DNA from: Bauldia sp.
GTDB lineage: Bacteria > Pseudomonadota > Alphaproteobacteria > Rhizobiales > Kaistiaceae
DNA: 8,471 nucleotides
Assembly: GCA_020442095.1 (NCBI GenBank)
Contig: JAGRKY010000005.1
Coordinates: 1-8,471, forward strand
Reading direction: 5' to 3'
Part shown: positions 1 through 6,625 of the stretch, one piece after another
Position numbering within the stretch: the stretch's first letter is position 1
How the letters are laid out: each line of letters opens with the position of its first letter
Notes under the pieces: generated by a model
Told to the model about the DNA's origin: nothing
What the model saw: the letters and a program-made list of their open reading frames with translations, nothing else
Database searches by the model: none
Translations under genes and position numbers: made by a program

Positions 1-834
1 ATCGCCGAGACCGGCAGCTTCACCAAGGCGGCGGACGTCGTCTTCAAGACCCAGTCGGCGGTGTCGATGCAGATGCGGCGGCTCGAGGAGCGGATCGGCA
101 AGCCGATCTTCACGCGCGATGGCCGCAGCTCGCGGCTGACCGAGGATGGCGAGCGGCTGCTCGGCTATGCCCGGCGGATGATCCGGCTTTCCGACGAGAC
201 CATCGCCGCCTTCGACGAGACGGAGCTGAGCGGCTCGATCCGCTTCGGCACGCCCGACGACTATGCCGAGCGGTTCCTGCCCGGGGTGCTGGCGCGCTTC
301 TCGCGGTCGAATCCGCGCGTCGAGGTGTCGGTGATCTGCGAACAGTCGCTCGACCTGATCAACCTTGCGCGTGCCGGCGAGCTCGACCTTGCCATCGTCA
401 CCAATTGCGGCGAGGGCCAGGTCGAGGTGATCCGCCGCGAGCCGCTGCTCTGGGTGACGTCCGCCCAGCACGCGCCGGAGGACGAGGAGGTGCTGCCGCT
501 GGCGCTGTTCAAGCCGCCCTGCCTGTGGCGCGCCGCGGCGATCGATTCGCTGACCGAGAATGGCCGCAAGTTCCGCGTCCTCTACCAGAGCAGCAATTCG
601 ACCGCGGTCTCCGCCGCCGTATCGGCCGGGCTCGCGGTGACGGCGCTTGCCGAATCGGCGCTCCGGCCGGGCATGCGGGTGCTCGGCGAGAGTGACGGCT
701 TCCCCCGCCTGCCGATGTGCGAGATCGGCATCGTCCGGTCGTGGAACCGGCAGTCGACGCCGATCATCGACGCGCTCGCCGAGCACATTGTCTCCTCTCT
801 CGACAACATCTCGGTTCCCTCCGCCGCGGCCTGA
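1..834 (+). CDS. LysR-type transcriptional regulator, LrhA-like (5' end missing)
   Basis: This is a DNA-binding transcriptional regulator; 277 residues are visible and the gene starts before the window. The reading frame is open from base 1. Visible residues 1-30 are the second half of a LysR winged helix-turn-helix (ETGSFTKAADVV, then QSAVSMQMRRLEE), so only about 15-20 N-terminal residues are missing. From about residue 78 begins the periplasmic-binding-protein-like effector domain, with the run GTPDDYAERFLPGVLARF. This opening resembles the LrhA/HexA branch rather than OxyR or CysB. The frame ends at TGA 832-834. The next gene on the same strand is a peroxiredoxin 192 bases away with its own leader, so control of that gene by this regulator is possible but not shown. 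The effector and targets are unknown. A GTG at 61 is only an internal codon and would cut off the DNA-recognition helix. Confidence 0.93.
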   Translation: MAETGSFTKAADVVFKTQSAVSMQMRRLEERIGKPIFTRDGRSSRLTEDGERLLGYARRMIRLSDETIAAFDETELSGSIRFGTPDDYAERFLPGVLARFSRSNPRVEVSVICEQSLDLINLARAGELDLAIVTNCGEGQVEVIRREPLLWVTSAQHAPEDEEVLPLALFKPPCLWRAAAIDSLTENGRKFRVLYQSSNSTAVSAAVSAGLAVTALAESALRPGMRVLGESDGFPRLPMCEIGIVRSWNRQSTPIIDALAEHIVSSLDNISVPSAAA

Positions 835-835
835 A

Positions 836-858
836 TCCGGCCTTGCCGGACGGCCGGA
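836..858 (+). terminator. Hairpin just after the LysR gene, possible weak terminator
   Basis: TCCGGCC (836-842) pairs perfectly with GGCCGGA (852-858) around a 9-base loop, two bases after the stop codon. No T-run follows, so it may only protect the 3' end of the mRNA or act with Rho. A second GC hairpin, CGCGCG 887-892 with 899-904, lies further down. Confidence 0.35.
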
Positions 859-944
859 GACCGCGATTGGAATGAGAATCCGCCGACGCGCGCCAACACG
901 CGCGGCGCGTTCCACACATGGCGGATCTGCGGCATTTTCCTCGC

Positions 945-972
945 TTGAAGGCGAATGTCGCGACGCCTAAAT
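945..972 (+). promoter_or_regulatory. Candidate promoter of the peroxiredoxin gene
   Basis: TTGAAG (945-950) and CTAAAT (967-972) are spaced 16 bases apart and resemble the alphaproteobacterial TTGAC / CTATAT pattern. Transcription from here would begin near 979 and give a leader of about 48 bases before the ATG at 1027. This was found by eye only. No LysR-type T-N11-A operator could be assigned with confidence. Confidence 0.3.
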
Positions 973-1011
973 CCGGTCCGCAACGACTCCCGTTTGCCTC
1001 CCATCCGTTCC

Positions 1012-1017
1012 AGAGGA
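1012..1017 (+). promoter_or_regulatory. Ribosome-binding site that fixes the peroxiredoxin start
   Basis: AGAGGA lies 9 bases before ATG 1027. The frame stays open upstream to an ATG at 955, but that start has no such site and would add 24 residues unlike the family's N-terminus. Confidence 0.7.
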
Positions 1018-1026
1018 CCAGTTGAA

Positions 1027-1689
1027 ATGTCTTTACGCATTGGCGACACCGCCCCCGATTTCGAGGCCGAGACGACCGAGGGACCGATCCGCTTCCATGA
1101 GTGGCTCGGCGATTCCTGGGGTATCCTCTTCTCCCACCCCAAGGACTACACGCCGGTCTGCACCACCGAGCTCGGCGCGGCGGCGAAGCTGAAGCCGGAT
1201 TTCGACAAGCGCAACGTCAAGCTCATCGGCCTGAGCGTCGATCCTGTCGGCAACCATGCCGGCTGGGCCAAGGACATCGAGGAGACGCAAGGCACCGCGC
1301 CGAACTTCCCGATGATCGGCGATCCGGAGCTGAAGGTGTCGAAGCTCTACGACATGCTGCCGGCGGAAGCCGGAGATTCCTCCGTAGGCCGCACCGCCGC
1401 GGACAACCAGACGGTTCGCACCGTCTACGTCATCGGTCCCGACAAGAAGATCAAGCTGATGATGATCTACCCGATGTCGACAGGCCGGAACTTCGACGAG
1501 ATCCTCCGCGTGATCGATTCGATCCAGCTCACCGCCAAGTTCAAGGTGGCGACTCCGGCCAATTGGAAGAACGGCGAAGACGTCATCATCGGCGGCTCGG
1601 TTCCGAATGACGAGGCCAAGAAGCTCTGGCCGGAGGGCTGGAAGGAGCCGAAGCCCTATATCCGGATCGTGCCGCAGCCGAAGGACTGA
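1027..1689 (+). CDS. 1-Cys peroxiredoxin (Prx6 family)
   Basis: This is a thiol peroxidase that reduces hydrogen peroxide and organic hydroperoxides, probably in the cytoplasm since no signal peptide is seen. The 220-residue length fits the Prx6 family. The N-terminus MSLRIGDTAPDFEAET is the usual AhpC/TSA opening. The peroxidatic cysteine is Cys45 in HPKDYTPVCTTELG. No other cysteine occurs in the protein, so there is no resolving cysteine and recycling must use an outside thiol. The C-terminal part has the long Prx6-type extension with NWKNGEDVII and ends PYIRIVPQPKD. It stands alone between an upstream LysR regulator on the same strand and a convergent phosphatase, and a strong inverted repeat follows the stop. 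Peroxide induction would be usual for the family, but no OxyR or similar site was identified. Confidence 0.95.
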   Translation: MSLRIGDTAPDFEAETTEGPIRFHEWLGDSWGILFSHPKDYTPVCTTELGAAAKLKPDFDKRNVKLIGLSVDPVGNHAGWAKDIEETQGTAPNFPMIGDPELKVSKLYDMLPAEAGDSSVGRTAADNQTVRTVYVIGPDKKIKLMMIYPMSTGRNFDEILRVIDSIQLTAKFKVATPANWKNGEDVIIGGSVPNDEAKKLWPEGWKEPKPYIRIVPQPKD

Positions 1690-1720
1690 TCCTTCGCGGC
1701 CCTCGGGCCGGCATCAATGC

Positions 1721-1756
1721 GACGAGGCGCGCTCCTGGCCGGGCGCGCCTCTTGTC
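1721..1756. terminator. Bidirectional terminator between convergent genes
   Basis: GAGGCGCGC (1724-1732) pairs perfectly with GCGCGCCTC (1743-1751) around a 10-base loop. GAC 1721-1723 can also pair with GTC 1754-1756 across a two-T bulge. The hairpin lies between the two facing stop codons and is followed on the plus strand by a T-rich stretch (CTTGTCGTT). It would serve both the peroxiredoxin and the phosphatase. Confidence 0.75.
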
Positions 1757-1759
1757 GTT

Positions 1760-2482
1760 CTACAGGAAGCGGTAGCCGGTCCCTTCGAGGGCAAGGACGG
1801 TCAGCGGTCCGCCGAAGACCGCGCCGGTGTCGATGCCGATGCGGTTCGGCATGATCTCGGGGATGGCGCGCGGCGTGTGGCCGTGGACGACGACGACGCC
1901 GTGGTCGGCGGGATCGAGGAGGAAGGGTTCGCGGATCCAGATCAGGTCCTCTTCGGATTGCGCGTCGAGCGGCACGCCCGGACGAATTCCCGCGTGGCAG
2001 AAGAAGAAGTCGCCGAACTGGCGATGGAACGGCAGCGCCTCGAGAAACGCGCGGTCCGCAAGCGGCAGCGCTTCGGCGAAACGGTCGGCCAGCTCCCGCA
2101 GGCGGTGCCACGGTTCGGACTTCGCGGCGTCGAGGCCGTAGCTCCTCAGCGTCGCGTCGCCGCCATTCATCAGCCACAGCGGCCCGGCGTCATGTGGGTC
2201 GGTCAGGAAGTCGAGGAGCATCCGGTCGTGGTTGCCGATCAGGCAGACGACGCGGGAATCGCGCCCGGCAAACGCCGCGAGGCGCGCCACGACCCCGGCC
2301 GAATCCGGGCCGCGATCGACGTAATCGCCGACATGGATGATGCGATGATCGGCAACCGGGCTCGCGGCGAGATCGGACGCAATCGCCGCATGGGCCTCGG
2401 CGAGCAGCCCGTCGCAGCCGTGGACGTCGCCGATCGCGTAGAGGCGCATGCCCTCAGGCGTCTTCGCTTCGCCCAGCCACAT
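1760..2482 (-). CDS. PPP-family metallophosphatase (serine/threonine protein phosphatase-like)
   Basis: This is a calcineurin-like phosphoesterase of 240 residues with a two-metal active site. All PPP signature motifs are present in order: GDVHG (18-22), GDYVDRGPDS (52-61), GNHD (83-86), CHAG (161-164) and VVVHGHTP (196-203). This matches bacterial PrpA/lambda-phosphatase-like enzymes, which act on phosphoproteins or small phosphoesters. Relatives such as ApaH cleave diadenosine tetraphosphate, so the substrate cannot be fixed from sequence. No signal peptide is seen, so it is probably cytoplasmic. The start is taken at the ATG whose complement is 2480-2482, with AAGGGAG about 12 bases upstream. 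An alternative ATG at 2447-2449 (MRLYAIGDVHG) would also keep every motif but has a purine run only about 2-3 bases away. It is divergent from the glutamine amidotransferase gene, with 81 bases between them. TAGCAT preceded by TGT (minus strand, 2515-2520) is a poor -10 candidate in that gap. Confidence 0.92.
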   Translation of the reverse strand: MWLGEAKTPEGMRLYAIGDVHGCDGLLAEAHAAIASDLAASPVADHRIIHVGDYVDRGPDSAGVVARLAAFAGRDSRVVCLIGNHDRMLLDFLTDPHDAGPLWLMNGGDATLRSYGLDAAKSEPWHRLRELADRFAEALPLADRAFLEALPFHRQFGDFFFCHAGIRPGVPLDAQSEEDLIWIREPFLLDPADHGVVVVHGHTPRAIPEIMPNRIGIDTGAVFGGPLTVLALEGTGYRFL

Positions 2483-2563
2483 CGTGTCGCGTTGCTCCCT
2501 TCACGCCAGCCGGCATGCTAACAGTCCCGACTGCCCCGCGTCTCCCCGACGGATGTCCCGCCG

Positions 2564-3262
2564 ATGCGTGTCCTGGTTATCGAGAACTACCGTTCGACCC
2601 CGCTCGGCCAGCTGAGCCGCGCCCTCGACGAGGGCGGCGCCGACGTGCATCTCGTGCGCGCCTTCGACGGCGAGCCGCTGCCCGCGACCGACGCGGGCTA
2701 TGACGGGCTGGTCATCCTCGGCGGCGAGCAGACGGCGCTCGACGACGAGGACTATCCCTATCTCCCGGCGCTTGCCGGGCTCGGCCGCCGCTTCGGCGAT
2801 GCCGGCAAGGCGGTGCTCGGCATCTGCCTCGGCGCCCAGATCGTCGCGCGGGGCTATGGCGCCGAGAACATCCTCGGCCGGCCGCTCGAATTCGGCTGGC
2901 ACCCGGTAGCGCCGACCGAGGCGGGACGGCAGGACCCGGTGATGGCCGTGCTCGAGGCGCCAACGCCGATCTTCCACTGGCACACCGACACCTTCTCCCT
3001 GCCGCCCGGCGCGGTGCATCTCGCCTCGAGCGACCGGACCGCCATCCAGGCCTTCCGCGTCGGTCGGGCGGTCTATGGCATCCAGTTCCACTTCGAGGCC
3101 GACCGGACGGTGGTGTCGGAGTGGAACGACGCCTTCGCCACGGAGATCGCCGCCTTCGCCCCGGACTGGGCCGGGCGTCACGCCGGGGAGGCGGAACGCC
3201 ATGGCGCCGGCGCGGACGCCCTCGGGATGGCGCTGGCGCGGCGCTGGGTCGGCCTGATCTGA
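2564..3262 (+). CDS. Class I glutamine amidotransferase-like protein
   Basis: This 232-residue protein has the class I (triad) glutaminase fold, which releases ammonia from glutamine for a partner synthase or domain. The nucleophile elbow is GICLGAQ with Cys88, and the other triad members are His176 and Glu178 in YGIQFHFE. The oxyanion region is probably LVILGGEQ (49-56). The fold starts at once with MRVLVIENY, and residues from about 190 to 232 form a C-terminal tail. No synthase domain is fused and none is encoded next door, so the acceptor is unknown. Stand-alone members include GMP synthase-like and gamma-glutamyl-polyamine-type hydrolases, and the name should stay general. The ATG at 2564 has no strong Shine-Dalgarno sequence (only GACGGATG nearby), so the start is a little uncertain. 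An earlier small reading frame at 2515 is out of frame and unlike any family. Confidence 0.9.
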   Translation: MRVLVIENYRSTPLGQLSRALDEGGADVHLVRAFDGEPLPATDAGYDGLVILGGEQTALDDEDYPYLPALAGLGRRFGDAGKAVLGICLGAQIVARGYGAENILGRPLEFGWHPVAPTEAGRQDPVMAVLEAPTPIFHWHTDTFSLPPGAVHLASSDRTAIQAFRVGRAVYGIQFHFEADRTVVSEWNDAFATEIAAFAPDWAGRHAGEAERHGAGADALGMALARRWVGLI

Positions 3263-3327
3263 GCCAGGGATGCGCGCCCGCGACCCGGACTGCGACACAG
3301 GTGCACCGTCGATTTATTCGAATGCGC

Positions 3328-3354
3328 TTGTAAGTATTTCGGCGAACTCTATAT
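3328..3354 (+). promoter_or_regulatory. Candidate promoter of the small-protein genes in an AT-rich island
   Basis: CTATAT (3349-3354) matches the alphaproteobacterial -10 element exactly. TTGTAA (3328-3333) is a possible -35 with a short 15-base spacer. The DNA from 3311 to 3420 is about 37% GC by hand count, far below its surroundings. Transcription would start near 3361-3362, right at an ATG. Confidence 0.45.
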
Positions 3355-3565
3355 GTATTCCATGCAAAACCACAAATTTTCCGTCGGACAAAAAGTAAAA
3401 TTCCAAAATCGAATTCGGGGTGCTTCGGTGCCGGGAGAATATGAAATCGTGCGGCTCCTTCCCGAAGAGGAAGGGCAATTGCTTTATCGCATCAAGAGCA
3501 CGCTCGAACGGAACGAGCGCGTCGCCGCGGAAGACCAGTTGAACACGCTAAAGGCACCGGTCTGA
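3353..3565 (+). CDS. Small conserved-type protein of unknown function, 70 aa (67 aa from the second ATG)
   Basis: I cannot assign a function. The protein is short, soluble and charged, with no signal peptide, membrane segment or cysteine. Its pattern VGQKVKF...GEYEIVRLLPEEEG..LYRIKS, ending in a region RNERVAAEDQL, suggests a small beta-barrel (SH3-like) protein and resembles uncharacterised rhizobial small proteins. Both points are from memory and not verified. Two starts are possible: ATG 3353, which overlaps the CTATAT -10 candidate, and ATG 3362, which would lie at the transcript's 5' end. Neither has a Shine-Dalgarno sequence. Early codons (CAA AAA GTA AAA, AAT, ATT) are AT-rich and unlike neighbouring genes, while the second half returns to GC-rich codons. 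The next small gene follows 46 bases after the stop and is likely co-transcribed. Confidence 0.72.
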   Translation: MYSMQNHKFSVGQKVKFQNRIRGASVPGEYEIVRLLPEEEGQLLYRIKSTLERNERVAAEDQLNTLKAPV

Positions 3566-3611
3566 ACGAGGGCTTTTCAAGGCTCCCGGATCGATCCAGA
3601 ACACCACAAAG

Positions 3612-3860
3612 ATGCAGACAGTCCTCGATTTTTCTTCCCCGGCGGAACTCTTCTACAATGGCGGCGCGAATTCGAGCCGGAAGATGGTGTACCGGCGGTT
3701 TCCGACGGCCGCCGAGGCGATTTCCTTTGCCATAGAGGACATCGGATCCGCGGCCGGGTTCACGACGCTTCAGGTCGACGAAACACGATTCGACCGCGGC
3801 GAGATTCGCCGGCTCTACGACGACCCGGACTATCCGCTCACCCGCAAGGTTGCTTCCTGA
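3612..3860 (+). CDS. Small conserved-type protein of unknown function, 82 aa
   Basis: I cannot assign a function. There is no signal peptide, membrane span or cysteine. The core MVYRRFPTAAEAISFAIEDI (25-44), followed by LQVDETRFDRGEIRRLYDDP, has the rhythm of a helix-rich, acidic, cytoplasmic protein. It resembles short hypothetical proteins that recur in alphaproteobacteria, judged from memory. The ATG at 3612 has no clear Shine-Dalgarno sequence. ATG 3684 (residue 25) is an alternative that keeps the core. The gene sits 46 bases after the other small gene, with a perfect 10-base palindrome GGATCGATCC at 3588-3597 in the gap, and ends at a strong hairpin. The two probably form one short operon separate from the desaturase. 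The coding signal is supported by GC-rich third positions typical of the window. Confidence 0.72.
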   Translation: MQTVLDFSSPAELFYNGGANSSRKMVYRRFPTAAEAISFAIEDIGSAAGFTTLQVDETRFDRGEIRRLYDDPDYPLTRKVAS

Positions 3861-3870
3861 CAGCGGTAGG

Positions 3871-3894
3871 CGACCGGGCCATTCGGCCCGGTTG
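3871..3894 (+). terminator. Strong hairpin after the small-protein genes
   Basis: ACCGGGCC (3873-3880) pairs perfectly with GGCCCGGT (3885-3892) around the loop ATTC. A G-T and a C-G pair extend the stem to 3871-3894. It starts 10 bases after the stop codon. Only TTGG follows, so it is a terminator-like hairpin without a real T-run. Confidence 0.6.
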
Positions 3895-3912
3895 GAATGT
3901 GATGCCGTCCTG

Positions 3913-3932
3913 AGAGGAGCTCCCTGGACTTG
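3913..3932 (+). promoter_or_regulatory. Ribosome-binding site and TTG start of the desaturase
   Basis: AGAGGAG (3913-3919) lies 10 bases before TTG 3930-3932. An in-frame stop at 3900-3902 closes the frame upstream, and the first in-frame ATG comes only at residue 44, inside the first membrane region. TTG is therefore the best start. Confidence 0.65.
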
Positions 3933-4994
3933 ATCGCGAGAACCGTAGACGAGCGCGCGCTGAGGCAAACCCTTTCCCGTTGCCGGGAGCCGAGCCCGCT
4001 TCGCAGCATCATCGAAATCGTCATCACCGCCGTCCCCTTCGTCCTGCTATGGGCGACGATGTGGGCGGCTCTCCAGTTCGTCGGCGTCTGGCTTACGTTG
4101 TTGCTGGCGCTTCCGGCGGCGGGCTTCCTTGTCCGCCTGTTCCTGATTCAGCACGACTGCGGCCACGACTCCTTCTTCCGGCGTCGCGCCACCAACGACT
4201 GGGTCGGCCGCGTCATTGGCGTCCTGACTTTCACGCCTTACGACTACTGGCGGCGGCGCCATGCCACCCATCATGCAACCGCCGGCAATCTGGACGGGCG
4301 CGGGGTCGGCGACGTGACTACGCTGACCGTCGAGGAATATCTCAAGCGCGGACGATGGGGACGGTTCGGATATTGGCTGAGCCGCCACCCGGCAGTGCTC
4401 TTCGGCCTCGGTCCAAGCTATCTGTTTCTTCTCGAGCAGAGGCTACCGATTGGACTGATGCGAGCCGGCTGGAGCCCCTGGGTCAGCACGATGGCGACCA
4501 ATGCCGCGATCGTCGCTCTGGCGGCCGGGCTTATGTGGCTGATCGGCGTCGGGCCGTTCCTGATCATCCAACTGCCGATTGTTCTGATCGCTGCGACAAT
4601 CGGCGTGTGGCTCTTCTTCGTCCAGCACCAGTTCGAGGAGACGCATTGGGAAGATGCCGGCGGCTGGAACCATTCCGAAGCGGCGCTGTACGGAAGCTCG
4701 CATTACGATCTTCCCGCCGTGCTGCGCTGGTTCAGCGCCAATATCGGTATCCATCACGTCCACCACCTCGCAAGCCGGATTCCCTATTACCGGCTGCCGG
4801 AAGTGATGCGCAGCCATCCGGAACTCCGCGACCTCGGCCGCCTGACCTTCTGGCAAAGCTTCACCTGCGTTCGGCTGGCGCTGTGGGACGAGGCCAGCCG
4901 CCGGCTGATTTCCTTCCGCGAGCTGCGGCGGCAGATGGCCGCAGGGTTGCGATCGAGCACGGCGATTGCCGGGGGCAACACCGCCGACGCCTGA
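3930..4994 (+). CDS. Membrane fatty acid desaturase
   Basis: This is an integral membrane di-iron desaturase of 354 residues that introduces a cis double bond into acyl chains of membrane lipids, using oxygen and an electron donor. The three histidine boxes are complete: HDCGH (75-79), HATHH (111-115) and HHVHH (275-279, within NIGIHHVHHL). An extra conserved VQHQFEETHW lies at 231-240. Hydrophobic spans are seen at about 27-72, before the first box, and at 187-231, before the third. The layout fits the DesA/omega-6 (delta-12) acyl-lipid group more than the acyl-CoA delta-9 group, but regioselectivity cannot be read from sequence. No ferredoxin or reductase gene adjoins it, so electrons must come from elsewhere. 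A hairpin at 3871-3894 separates it from the small genes upstream, and any promoter would lie in or near that short gap. A convergent serine hydrolase gene follows after 60 bases. Confidence 0.93.
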   Translation: MIARTVDERALRQTLSRCREPSPLRSIIEIVITAVPFVLLWATMWAALQFVGVWLTLLLALPAAGFLVRLFLIQHDCGHDSFFRRRATNDWVGRVIGVLTFTPYDYWRRRHATHHATAGNLDGRGVGDVTTLTVEEYLKRGRWGRFGYWLSRHPAVLFGLGPSYLFLLEQRLPIGLMRAGWSPWVSTMATNAAIVALAAGLMWLIGVGPFLIIQLPIVLIAATIGVWLFFVQHQFEETHWEDAGGWNHSEAALYGSSHYDLPAVLRWFSANIGIHHVHHLASRIPYYRLPEVMRSHPELRDLGRLTFWQSFTCVRLALWDEASRRLISFRELRRQMAAGLRSSTAIAGGNTADA

Positions 4995-5003
4995 CCGCCG
5001 CCA

Positions 5004-5023
5004 GCGGCGCCGGATGGCGCCGC
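5004..5023. terminator. Hairpin between convergent desaturase and hydrolase genes
   Basis: GCGGCGCC (5004-5011) pairs perfectly with GGCGCCGC (5016-5023) around the loop GGAT. It sits in the 60-base gap between two facing stop codons. No T-run is present on either strand, so termination strength is uncertain. An 8-base direct repeat GATGGCGC occurs at 5013-5020 and 5031-5038. Confidence 0.5.
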
Positions 5024-5054
5024 CGTCGCCGATGGCGCGACGAAACCGTATCCT

Positions 5055-6602
5055 TCATTCCGCCACGCGCGGCAGCGTTCCGAAGCCGGCGTCTTCCAGG
5101 TCTTCGAACGTGACCTGGGTCGCCTTGCCGTCCGCGCCGATGTCGAAGCTGACGCCCATCGGCACGTCGGGCGCTTCCGGCATCGGGTAGTAGACGAAGA
5201 GGTCGCGGTCGAAGGGCGTCAGGGGGAGGGACTTCACGCCGTCGGGGCCGAGCCGGACATTCAGCGCGCCGTCCTGTTCTGCGACGACCGCCTCGCCGAT
5301 ATACGGGTTGGCGTAGGTGCCGATATAGGCCGCGGCGGCAAGCGGTTCCGAATGCGGCGACGGCGGGTTCGCGAATTTCGCCTTCTGCGCCGCGTTGACC
5401 GGATCGAACATCGAGCTGTAGAGCCCGTTCCATTCGCCGAGCCAGTCGCGGGTCGACTCTCCGTCGAAGACCATGTCGATGAAGGTGTTGGCGACGGCTT
5501 CCGGCATGCCGGTCGGAAAGGCATTGGCAAGCACGACGATCCCGAGGCGATCCGCCGGAAGCAGTGTCGCCACCGTGCGGGCGCCATTGCTGAACGCCCC
5601 GGCATGGGTCCACATCTCGCCGCGGTCGCCGTAGATCACGCCCCAGCCGAGCGCATAGGAGGCCGGCGCGTGGTAGATCGGGTGGGTGCCTTGCGGGAAG
5701 ACCGGCTTATGGGTGGCGGCAAGCGCGTCGGGCGCGACGACTTGCTCGCCGCCGAACTTGCCATCGTCGAGTTGCAGCAGCATCCAGTTGGCGAGGTCGA
5801 CGACAGTGGAGCTGACACCGCCGGCCGGGGCCTGCGGGTCGGGCAAGCGTTTCGCCAGGGCCTGCCACTTGTCCTGATAGCGGACATGGAGCGTCGCCCG
5901 GTCCGCCTCGGCCAGGAAGTCGGCGTAGCGGGAGCTCGTGTTTTCCATTCCGAGGCGTTGGTAGAACTGGTCGGAAACCTCCTCCCAGGTCGTGCCGGCC
6001 GCCTTCGCCGCCGCGACGCCGCCCTCGGTCAGCCCGAAGTTGCTGTAGGAGTAGCCCGAGCGGAAGCTCGACGACGGCCGGACAAGCCGCAGGCGATGGA
6101 GGATCGTGTCCCGGTCATAGCCGAGCGCCTCGAGCTCCGTGCCGGCAAGGCCGGGGAGGCCGCTTCGATGCGAGAAGAGGTCGCGGAGCGTGACCTGTTC
6201 GGTCGGGTAGGCCTCGAAAAGCTGGAAGCCGGGATCGATGTCGGCGATCCGGCTGTTCCAGTCGACGATCCCGTCGCCGACGAGTCCGGCGACGACGGTC
6301 GAGGCGATCGGCTTCGAGAGCGACGCGATCTGGAACACCGTCCCGGCGTCGACGCGGTCGGGCTTGCCCTCCTCGCGCAGGCCGAAGCCGCCGGCGTAGA
6401 CGACCTCGCCGTCGAAGACGATCGAAACCGCGAGGCCCGGCACTTCGCCGGCCGCGACATTCTTCTCGATATAGGCCTCGATCTTCGGGATCGCGGCGTC
6501 GACCATCGCGCGGGTGACCTCGCCCGCCATCGCGGGCGCAGGCAAGGCCAGAAGAAGCAGCGCGGTGCAGACACCGCCGCAGGTTCGTGCCGTCAGCATC
6601 AT
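5055..6602 (-). CDS. Exported serine hydrolase, class C beta-lactamase/esterase fold
   Basis: This is a secreted or periplasmic serine hydrolase of 515 residues. A signal peptide is clear: a short basic start, the hydrophobic stretch VCTALLLLALPAPAMA, and a likely cut after Ala26. The penicillin-recognising fold motifs are present: SLSK with Ser94 and Lys97, YSN at 186-188, and HAG at 333-335, plus the typical FSHRSGLPG at 143-151. HAG instead of KTG points to the esterase/D-aminopeptidase-like members rather than a true resistance beta-lactamase. Residues about 420-515 (YIGTYANPYIG onward) look like the DUF3471-type C-terminal domain. Substrate is unknown; peptide, ester or D-amino acid bonds are possible. 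GGAGG ends three bases before the first ATG and six before a second, adjacent ATG (6597-6599), so the protein may be one residue shorter. The frame stays open far upstream to 7760, but that part is antisense to the binding-protein gene. It is divergent from the amino acid importer, with 168 bases between them. Confidence 0.93.
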   Translation of the reverse strand: MMLTARTCGGVCTALLLLALPAPAMAGEVTRAMVDAAIPKIEAYIEKNVAAGEVPGLAVSIVFDGEVVYAGGFGLREEGKPDRVDAGTVFQIASLSKPIASTVVAGLVGDGIVDWNSRIADIDPGFQLFEAYPTEQVTLRDLFSHRSGLPGLAGTELEALGYDRDTILHRLRLVRPSSSFRSGYSYSNFGLTEGGVAAAKAAGTTWEEVSDQFYQRLGMENTSSRYADFLAEADRATLHVRYQDKWQALAKRLPDPQAPAGGVSSTVVDLANWMLLQLDDGKFGGEQVVAPDALAATHKPVFPQGTHPIYHAPASYALGWGVIYGDRGEMWTHAGAFSNGARTVATLLPADRLGIVVLANAFPTGMPEAVANTFIDMVFDGESTRDWLGEWNGLYSSMFDPVNAAQKAKFANPPSPHSEPLAAAAYIGTYANPYIGEAVVAEQDGALNVRLGPDGVKSLPLTPFDRDLFVYYPMPEAPDVPMGVSFDIGADGKATQVTFEDLEDAGFGTLPRVAE

Positions 6603-6605
6603 TCG

Positions 6606-6610
6606 CCTCC
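6606..6610 (-). promoter_or_regulatory. Ribosome-binding site that fixes the hydrolase start
   Basis: GGAGG on the minus strand directly precedes the tandem ATGATG. It supports starting here, with the signal peptide, rather than at any codon of the long upstream open frame. Confidence 0.7.
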
Positions 6611-6625
6611 CCGGAATGTCGCCCA

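Noticed and set aside
955..1026. 24-residue N-terminal extension of the peroxiredoxin from ATG 955
   Set aside because: It has no ribosome-binding site, overlaps the candidate promoter, and is unlike the normal family start. ATG 1027 has AGAGGA at good spacing.
1607..2521. 304-residue plus-strand open frame
   Set aside because: It is antisense to the metallophosphatase, whose five metal-site motifs are complete. The plus-strand translation has no family features.
2501..3298. 265-residue minus-strand open frame
   Set aside because: It is antisense to the glutamine amidotransferase with its intact triad and is explained by high GC content.
3980..5113. 377-residue plus-strand open frame overlapping the desaturase
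   Set aside because: It is an arginine/proline-rich out-of-frame translation running past the convergent terminator. The other frame has all the desaturase histidine boxes.
5055..6602. Beta-lactam resistance gene
   Set aside because: Although the fold motifs SxxK and YxN are present, the third motif is HAG and a DUF3471-like C-terminal domain follows. Both are more typical of esterase or peptidase relatives.
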